Of a stretch of DNA of 64,000 bases, positions 56,255-64,000 are shown in pieces. The stretch's first letter is position 1. The number at the start of each line of letters is the position of its first letter. This DNA is from Cryptomeria japonica (Eukaryota; Streptophyta; Pinopsida; Cupressales; Cupressaceae), in assembly GCF_030272615.1 (NCBI RefSeq), contig NC_081409.1, positions 527,183,475 to 527,247,474 on the forward strand, written 5' to 3'. A program made the translations under genes and the position numbers. The notes beneath the pieces are model-generated. The model worked only from the letters and a program-made list of their open reading frames with translations. It searched no databases and was not told the origin of the DNA.

Positions 56255-56759
56255 TGTAGACACTAAAAATCAGTAATCACTTGTGTTCTTCATTTTTAAC
56301 CTAATCATGTGTATAGTCTTAATTATTCATGCGATCCTATCATGTTTGACCCTTCCTATTTTCTGTCTCGATGATATAATTTTCTCCCCATTTCGAGTCT
56401 ATGATATCAATTTGTCCTTATCTTCATCTCCTTGGTATCAATTCATTCCCTTGTCAATTTTGCAACGTTGGTTTGCCTAGTTTTATCGTGATTAGGTCTA
56501 TCTACTCCCGACTTGGTCCTCCCGCTTTGCCCTTCCCATTTTTTGTCCCGATGATATCATTTTCTCCCTATTTTGAGTCCAACATTTTATTTTGCCCCGA
56601 TCTTCATTCCCTTGGTGTCAATTTGTTCCCTTCTCGATCAGACGATGTTGATTTTATCCCTATACCTACTTCTATTAGGTCATTTTTCTTCCTTGTTGGT
56701 CCTACCACTTCCTACTTCCCATTTTCTATCGTGTTAGCACCATTTTCTCCCAATTCCCA
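56255..56759 (+). repeat. Tat-III LTR with 180-bp internal repeat
   Basis: It starts TGTAGACACTAAAAATCAG. The end at ..CCAATTCCCA is inferred from a TTTTATGGCACC sequence at the primer-site position. A 180-bp unit is repeated about 2.4 times: CCCATTTT(T/C)TGTC-type blocks at 56354, 56534 and about 56717. Confidence 0.6.
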
Positions 56760-58534
56760 TTTTATGGCACCTAACTTGCTATCTGGTTAATGAACAAAAC
56801 TGTCTTTCGTGTTTTCAGAAAATTTTGAGAGGTAGGAGAGTATGCTCTTTTCTCCATAGACAATCAAAAATCCAGACCCTTGAGGCTTTTTCCTAGATTC
56901 GAGATTTGTATAACTTCAGCGGGCCTGCCCCCTCGGGGAGCCTTTAAGGCCAAAGCCATTAGGGCCGGTGAGAGGGGAACGACCCAAGTGGGAACGGCTA
57001 AACACCAAGTACTCCAACCCACTATAAAATAAATGTGATTTTATGAAAATCAAGTCAATGAAAGTGCTCGGGAATAGCTCTCCTTTGTACCTTCGAGTAT
57101 ATCAAACCTTGGTTTTCAAGGCTGGGAGACCTCTTAATTGAGTTTATACCCCAACGCGCCAAACGAATCCCTTACTAGTTCCAATTAAGATTAGAAGCTA
57201 CCCGATTCACCTCTGAAAGGGGGGATAATATTTGTACAAGAGAGATAGTAACTCTCCCAAGATACTTGCCATTTTGTGCCCCCATTAGTGTTTGGAGTCA
57301 GCTAATACGACATTGAGAATCCATTGCGTGAGACTCAGCGGTCGTATTTTGATTAGCTATTGGGTGTGTACTTGAGTCTGCAAGCAAAGGTTTTCTTCTC
57401 TCACCAATTTCCATAGTGTTAGCGTGTTCTGATTGAAGTCATTATACATATTGCATGTTTACTGTGTTTTCATCCTTGAAACTGAAACTAAAATACCAAA
57501 ATTGGAGAAAACAATAAACAACTTAGTAGTCAAAACTTTGTCTGTGTCAAAAACTATTCTATCCTAGTCAAAACTCTGTCAGTGTCAAAAACTAGTCTAT
57601 CCTATTCAAAACTCTGTCAGTGTCAAAAAATAGTCTATCCTAGTTAAAACTTTGTCCATATCAAAAACTAGTCTATCCTAGTCAAAAATTTGTTCATGTC
57701 TAAAACTGGTCTATCCTAGTCAAAACTCAGTCCATCTCAAAACTGGTCATCGTCAGTCATTAAAAAATTGGTATGTCATAAATTTTGTCTTTTTCCAATA
57801 AACTGTCATACGAGTCTTCTGATTTATCATCCTGCTACATACCTTCTATCGTACAAAATTTCATCAAGTTTAATAGTTTGTCGTCTAAGCCTCAGTTCTA
57901 TGTCATACGAAACCTGGTAAACTATCATCCTGCTTAAGGAATTATCGTCTAGTCTCTGATTCTGTATCATATGAAACACCATTACATTCATCAGTTTGTC
58001 ATCTAAGGTATGCCCATATGTCATCCGAACATAGGTAGCAACTAATATGAAATTTTGTTTATGTCATCCTGAAGCTATTAAACTGTCATCTGGTCCTATA
58101 AAACTTGTCGTACGAATCTCTGATTTTGTCAGTCCAAAACAATCAAACTTGCCTAAAACAGTCTACAGCGAGCATAAAACTGGTTATCATCATTCTGAGC
58201 ACAAACAAATCTAAATAGTGCACTTATGTCGTAGTGTTGTACGATTTTGTCGATTATCTTTTAGCTAGTTCAATCAACCATATATCAAATTTAAGTCACT
58301 TAGATAACATCTTACACAGGATAGATCATTCCTGAAACTAGACTGATTCTTAGTCACTTCTCTTAAATCAAACTAGGTAACTTAGATAAACATCTTAAAT
58401 AGGATAGATCTTTCCTGAAACCAAACTAAATCTTAGTTGCTTCTCTCAATCGATACGTTAAACGAACAACTAGCTTTAAATTTGATCTTGACTTCTACAT
58501 CACAAACAACTTTAGGTCACATCAGTCAATAAAA
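56760..58534 (+). other. Tat-III leader
   Basis: Conserved block GGTGAGAGGGGAACGACCC at 56967 and GGCTGGGAG at about 57120, as in the other Tat leaders. A 37-38 bp minisatellite is at 57527-57748. Further on (57770-58200) are degenerate GTCAT(A/C)(C/T)GA-type short repeats. No gene is seen. Confidence 0.55.
57527..57748 (+). repeat. 37-38 bp minisatellite, six copies
   Basis: Unit TAGTCAAAACTCTGTCAGTG then TCAAAAACTAGTCTATCC. Copies 2 and 3 are nearly identical and the outer ones diverge. Confidence 0.85.
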
Positions 58535-60062
58535 ATGCCTATTCAAACTAGAAGTTCTCGTAAGAAAGCAGCCAAGGATAAAGGAAAATCCTTTTTGTAT
58601 AAAGATAATCCATTTTACGTAAAGGATCCTCTCACTGATAAAACTTCATCATCAGATATGCCAATTTATGATCAACCCTTGTCTTCCACCATATCTAGAA
58701 CAAAAAAAGAAAGACAAGTTGCTAAACACAAAACTTATGACGATATCAGTATCCATGATACCAACAGTGATTCCTCATCAAATGAATCTGAAGTCTCTGA
58801 ACCTCCAGAAACTGATATACAAAAATGTCAAAAAAATAAAGATTTCTGAAAAATGATGAAGGTTATCATGGCTAAAGAAAAAGAAGACTATTTTCTAGAA
58901 CTATCAAAGCAAGGAGCTAAACTTCCTACTGGTTATAATGTTGAGGCCCTCATCACTAAAGAGGAAGAGACACCCATAGCAATGGTAAACAAGCAATTAC
59001 AAGTGTTACGAACTGAGATCACGAAACTGAAAAACAAGGATAAATCACCAAAACAATATTATCTGGACACAATATGCCCATTTCCATTTGACAAAAACAT
59101 TTACATGCCTCCATTTCCTTCACGAGTGGAGATCCCAAAATTTGACAAATATGATGGCAACTCAGACCCCCAAGACCATATTAAAGAATTTTGTGCTTTA
59201 TGTATGGAGTTCATGCATGACCAAATGTATCTCATGTGCCTTTTCCGGAGAAGTTTAGGGGGGCAAGGTATGGAATGGTTCTCAAGCCTACCTATGGGAA
59301 TAAAAACTTTTGAAGAATTAATCTAATTGTTTCTACAATAATACTCCTATAGAATTCATCACCCAGTCACTATGATAGAGCTTTGCAATACCAAATAGAA
59401 AACAGGAGAGCCCTTTCTCACTTTTCTCCAACGATGGAGAAAGATGTTCTCTAGATATTCACGGCCTATTCCAGATTCTGAGAAGATGGATATTTTTGTC
59501 AACAACTTAATCCCTAAATTAAAATACAGTATCCAAATGCAAGTATATCCCTCATTCAACAAAATGGTAGACAGTGCCCTTAGAATGGAAGATGTGCTTA
59601 TAAAGAAATGAGATATCTCACTTTGGAAAGAAACACAACAAGCCTCTAGCTCCAAAGAAAAGAAAAAATATTGGAATTATGGCAAAGACATCAACAAAAA
59701 TGTTGTTAATGATGGAGTGGTAGACATTGTTAAAGAAAAATCAAAATCCATGATATTTAACTTGGCTAGTGGCATGCAAGCACTCAAAGCAGCTGAAACT
59801 ACAACAGAAAATCCTCTGAAGAAAGTAAAAGAGTGGTTTAAAGAGAAACCTTGGCTTTTGAAACCTAAACATGAATTCAATCCTTTGGAGGAATCATATG
59901 AATCCTCTTTCAAAACTTTATTGGCAAACGATCTGATAACCTTAATAGACAATTCTAGGCCATATGATACGGAAGTTAAACCAAAATAGTGGAGAGAAAA
60001 TGAATACTGCGAATACCATTGAAACAAAGGTCATAACACAAACAATTGCATGAATCTCAAGC
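58535..60062 (+). pseudogene. Tat-III gag, degenerate
   Basis: Start MPIQTRSSRKKAAKDK. One frame runs with stops at 58847, 59323, 59338 and others. Gag domain motifs: CPFPFDKNIYMPPFPSR, KFDKYDGNSDPQDHIKEF, GMEWFSSLPMGIKTF, then LTFLQRWRKMFSR. A Tat knuckle ENEYCEYH-stop-NKGHNTNNC lies at about 59998-60050. The order matches Tat-II gag. A frameshift follows near 60090. Confidence 0.75.
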
Positions 60063-61110
60063 ATGAGATTCAAGATCTCATTAATGCTGGCAAAATTTGT
60101 TATTGGAAATCACACAACTAATGTTGATCACAAAGCTTTTAAAGATCCCTTACCTGTTTATGAACAAGGTGATTCCTCAAAGTCAAAAGGAGGTGCCAAA
60201 GTTAATTACACTTATACCAACAATGACAATGTGATCAACATGATTGAGTCTTCCCAATCTGAATATTACAATGTGATTATAATCAAAGATAAACAAAATG
60301 AATCACAAAATGCAAATGTCGTGACCCATGCTCAAAAGAAAGTTGCTCTCAAAGGAGCTATTTCTTCAACTCCTGCTCAAACAACATCAAACCTACCAAC
60401 CTCGTCAAACAAACAAACAGATACAACATTTGCTAAATTTAAACAACTAACTTCATCATCATCCCCTGGATATAGCATTCTCGAACAACTGAAAAGAATG
60501 AATGCACAAATCTCCATCTTTGAATTGCTCAAAATCTCTTCTTCTCATAAAGAGATCCTAGACAAAGCACTACTCACAACTAATGTCCCAAAAGACTTAG
60601 ATATCAATCGGTTTCAATCTATGGTGGGTCACCTGACTTCGCCTCATTATCTCACTTTCTCTGAAGAAGATGACAACTCGTTGAATCACCCACATAACCA
60701 GTCATTGCACATTGAAGCTATGATCCATAAACACTGAGTTAAACGTGTTTTGATACATGGAGGTGCTAGGTTGAATATTTGTACCTATAATCTACTTACA
60801 TAGCTGGGCTTTTCTGTAAATGTCATTGATTCGGCCAAGAAAATAACAATCAAAGCTTATGATGAAGAAGAAAGAACCTCTAAAGGTCTGGTACTATTAC
60901 CAATCAGGGTAGGACCTATAGAAAAAGATGTTATTTTATAGGTGCTTGATCTTCCTATGTCTTACAACATCTTACTGGGCAGGCCATGGATTCATGAGAT
61001 GAAGGCAGTTCCATCTACATATCATCAATGCTTAAAATTTCCTTATAATGGGGTTGAAGTCAATATTGTGTTGATACCTTTGTGCCTCATAATAGAGAAG
61101 CCTCTATAGC
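60063..61110 (+). pseudogene. Tat-III protease region, catalytic Asp lost
   Basis: The open part 60063-60737 matches Tat-II 27690-28280 (DLDINRFQSMVGHLTSPHYLTF). The active-site motif reads LIHGGARLNI (about 60750), with His in place of the Asp of Tat-II LIDGGAGLNI. The fold continues ([38 protein letters not shown]) with stops at 60735, about 60798 and about 60939. The protease cannot be active. Confidence 0.75.
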
Positions 61111-62673
61111 TGAAAGTTCAGAAACCTTGATGAAGGACTTAGAAAAAAAATTGAAAATCACAGATACTGGCATGGATGGATACAAGATAGAACCAATACT
61201 TTCACTAATTTCTCTTCCTCCATCACCCAGATAGTCGGGAAAACCATCAGAGGTTATGAAGCCACAGACTTCCACTCCAAATGTCATATATGACAGTCTC
61301 TTTGTACAATCCTCTACTTCCCTTGCAGATGAAATAGAAGACCAAAAACATGCTTCTAAGTCTAAGTGGAAGAAAAAGACACTGTCTTCACTATCACGGG
61401 AAGTAAACATTCAACAGACTCAAGAAGAGTATGAAAAAGAACAAAAAGAAATAGAAATCAAGAGAGAGGAAACAACCAATAATCAAGTTCTAATGGTATC
61501 AGCTACAAAATTACAAGGAGTAGAAGTCCTGGAGGATATGAGAGAAGAGGTACAAAGAATCAGAGAATTGTTTGTACCACTGAAAATTCCAGTCACATAC
61601 ACTAGTAGACAACAAGTAGATGATTCATAAACTGACTCGAACGAGTATGAATGGGGTCCAGATCATCTCTCGGATACATCTAATAAAGAAACTCTAGAAG
61701 AGTCCAATGATATCACAAATGACACACAAGAACTGATACACTTAAAGCTACAAATAGAGATAGAAGAAATCAGACTAAAAAGACAAGCAGACTATGAACA
61801 AAAGCTGAAAAGAGGAAGGACACAAGAAAATTCTTCGCCTACCATGTCTCCCTCTAATAGGACAAAATAAATCAGGTATGGAACTACACAAGAAGAATTG
61901 GAAGCTATAGAAATAGAACCAATCATTAGTCTAGAAGAAGTTGAATTTAGTAGAAGATAGAAATTCATAGAACCATCAAGGTTATGTCAACAGGTATGTC
62001 AGATACAAGTGATAAATGAACCAAATCATGAAGGAACTTGCAATATCAAAGATGTAGGTATTGACACTATACATACATTCACTCAATCACTTGAAGAAGA
62101 GTCAAAAACCTCATCTTATGACTCTGATGACTCCGACAATAGTCTTATTGATATGATAATACCTATTCAGCATCAAACTCTGACTCCTTTGTCACGGATG
62201 TCAGGAATCTGTCTACAGATCTTGTTACTGTCAAACCACGATATGTAGTCCAGTCTAGCGTAGAAAATGGTGTTACGAGTAGGTCTATTAGATTTGGTCA
62301 ACTAAATATTAACATTCACTTCAATGATCATGTTGTAACTATTCCTGGTCTCAAGACATTTATGCAAGGTAGTCTTCTAGAACTTGACTTGTCGGTCCAA
62401 AGTTATGATGATAATACCGTTAACTCTCTCAAGCCTGTCCAAACTTTATACTTGGTACATCCTGAACTAATTGATTGTAGTCTCCAAAACCAACCTATGA
62501 ATGTACCTATATTTTCCAATGACTATACGTTAGCCTACTACCTTAATGTAGTTGAACCAATGGACTCTTCCACCAGCGAACAAAGTCAGAACATGACTGA
62601 AATAGATATCAAGTATCTTAGTCGCAAAAATCAAAAAAAGAAAAATAAAAGATCTGATGGCAAAAAACACATT
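61111..62673 (+). pseudogene. Tat-III linker region, degenerate
   Basis: Charged, coiled-coil-like sequence (61256-61850) in several ORF pieces, then SSYDSDDSDNSLIDM (about 62110) and VHPELIDCS (about 62456), collinear with HPQLIDWDH in Tat-II. A G-patch was not recognised. The sequence stops at 62673, inside the position where Tat-II has its first GEN peptide, because of the next insertion. Confidence 0.55.
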
Positions 62674-63705
62674 TGTAGGTCCCGGGGACAACTGAGAGGG
62701 GGGGGGCTGAATTAGTTGTCTAATAAATTCAAACCAAAATCTTATTAACTAGCTTAATGCTTAATACCGGTAAGATAGTAAACAGTGTTAATAGGAAATG
62801 TTGTACCGGTAAGAATTAATGCATGAAACATAAGCACAAAGACATGACACAAATATTTGTACGTGGAAACCCTGTAAGCGGAAAAACCACGGTGGGAAAC
62901 CTTACCCACAATCAGATGATACTACTATAGATAGTAAGTGTACAAAGAGGGGTCTGCACATGCAGAAAGGCCAACAGCCTAGAGCTCACTACTCAAACAC
63001 AAATGGGAGTCACACTGACTACAGTTGGATGGTTAAATCCAATGAGAATGTACTGCACAAAATAGCATCTTCATATGCTAGATTCAGTACCCGTGTAATA
63101 CTGATATGCTTCTACAAAAACCTAGCTTCACCTTCAAATGATGTCTTTGTGTATACCTCTGCTTAATCTCGCATATACCTTCTAACAATTCTTTTTCGCA
63201 TTCCACATTTGATCTTACAAATAAGATATTACATTTATACCATACCCTAAGACCAATTTTAGTAGGTCAGCTCTACAAGATATTAAAATAAAACATTTTA
63301 CAAATAATACAATATCCGATGCAATAACCGATTGAACATGTCAGCTTAATGCTTTTATAACAATAATAAATCATCTCCATAGCATGCCATGCTGATCTAG
63401 AAAAGATAAACCTGTTGGTGTAACCCTAGATAACCTGGACCTATTTGTTGGTAAAAGAAAATATGCAAATAAGAATATACCAATGATATTACTTCAAGGA
63501 AAAATGTCCACATGATGTCTTCGACATTACCAAGTGTCTTCCATGTCATTGCAGGTACCGGTGAACATTATATCCTGCTGGTTAACCATATACCAATGAT
63601 TGTTTGAACAGTTTACTGATTGCTGGTGAATGTTGCTGGATCTCCAAAGTAGGTGTATTTAGCAGGTGTTGACATCAATGACAAAACCATACCAAAATAC
63701 CAACA
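62674..63705 (-). repeat. 3' LTR of the right-hand Copia-type element (1032 bp)
   Basis: Plus strand TGTAGGTCCCGGGGACAACTG to ..CAAAATACCAACA. GAGAGGGGGGGGGCTGAATTAG lies at 62694 on. ACCGGT occurs several times, as in the NA-1 LTR. Confidence 0.75.
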
Positions 63706-64000
63706 ATCTCCCCCTTTGGCATTGATGGCAACACAAGATGGAAAAACCATCAAAGTGCCAAAATAGAAATGCCAAGTACAAAAACCAATTCTCCCCCTAG
63801 GAGTAATATGTGTTTATACAAAGATTTATTTACAATACCAATCTCTCCTCAAAAAGTTAATGCATATTTTCATATATTTTTCCTTAATGTTTTTCCATAT
63901 ATCTCTCCCCCTTTGACATCAAATGCCAAAGTCACAAAAGGTCAAGTTCATACAAAATACCAACCAATTCAATATACCAACTACTTCCCCTGAGAAGTAG
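63706..64000 (-). other. Polypurine tract and 3' non-coding region
   Basis: ATCTCCCCCTTTGGCATTGATGG at 63706 is almost identical to 13437 and 16513 in the Copia composite. More tracts of CTCCCCC type lie at about 63790 and 63905. No gene is seen. Confidence 0.6.

Larger units (their letters stand above)
56255..62673 (+). mobile_element. Tat-III: decayed Tat-type element, 5' two-fifths
   Basis: LTR, leader, gag, protease and linker are collinear with Tat-II. The element is cut at 62673 inside the linker by another LTR element, and RT onward is outside the window. Stops and frameshifts are frequent. Tat-I lies directly upstream and separates it from any other copy. Confidence 0.75.
62674..64000 (-). 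mobile_element. Copia-type LTR element, 3' end, cut by window end
   Basis: LTR 62674-63705 is followed on its right by a polypurine tract, so the element is on the minus strand and this is its 3' LTR. The G-run box and CGTGGAAACCCT..GGAAAAACCAC block resemble those of the other Copia LTRs. The rest lies outside the window. The left flank ACATT cannot be checked. Confidence 0.75.

Noticed and set aside
1-64000. Host genes, tRNA or rRNA genes
   Set aside because: None recognised; nearly all bases are accounted for by LTR retroelements.

Overview
This window is a stack of plant LTR retrotransposons with no recognisable host gene. The families (Copia elements primed by initiator-Met tRNA, and large Ty3/Gypsy elements of the Tat type with two RNase H domains) and the nesting depth point to a seed plant with a large, repeat-rich genome. 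A conifer or other gymnosperm would fit, but the sequence does not prove it.

Layout. (1) 1-4107, reverse: 5' half of a non-autonomous Copia-type element with a multi-zinc-knuckle ORF1 and an unknown ORF2. (2) 4108-56090, forward: an old, decayed Tat element (Tat-I), broken by several insertions. Its 5' LTR carries element 1. Its RT/RNase H region carries a Copia composite (11976-22742 plus base 38951). Its 3' end carries a 3-kb non-autonomous element (41250-44308). Its 3' LTR carries a second two-gene non-autonomous element (45746-53809, target duplication ATATA) and a solo LTR (54452-55585, target duplication TTCTC). (3) The Copia composite has three LTRs and two internal regions, one with a 3.1-kb deletion. 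Its last LTR is split by a young Tat element, Tat-II (22743-38945, target duplication CCAAC). (4) 56091-62673: a third Tat element (Tat-III), gag to protease and linker. It is cut at 62674 by another reverse Copia-type element that runs off the window.

Tat-II is the most interesting unit. Its two 784-bp LTRs look identical. Gag-pol stays in one frame for 7.5 kb but holds six TGA stops, each where CGA (Arg) fits the family. Downstream of pol, on the opposite strand, lies a spliced plant-mobile-domain (PMD) gene: a 66-nt first exon, an 806-nt intron with GT..AG ends, a 1950-nt second exon, and its own TATA-like box. The intron holds a row of hairpins with a constant 15-nt loop and covarying stems. 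It also holds an array of CGCGTCTGTG-type motifs, and the same motif fills the element's sense leader.

Other cross-element signals: a GGTGAAAAC-hairpin-GGCGCC motif that recurs in Tat-I and Tat-II with compensatory stem changes; a leader block shared by all three Tat elements; and a two-gene non-autonomous family present twice (elements at 1-4107 and 45746-53809), in which ORF2 takes the place of pol and has a promoter-like site of its own.
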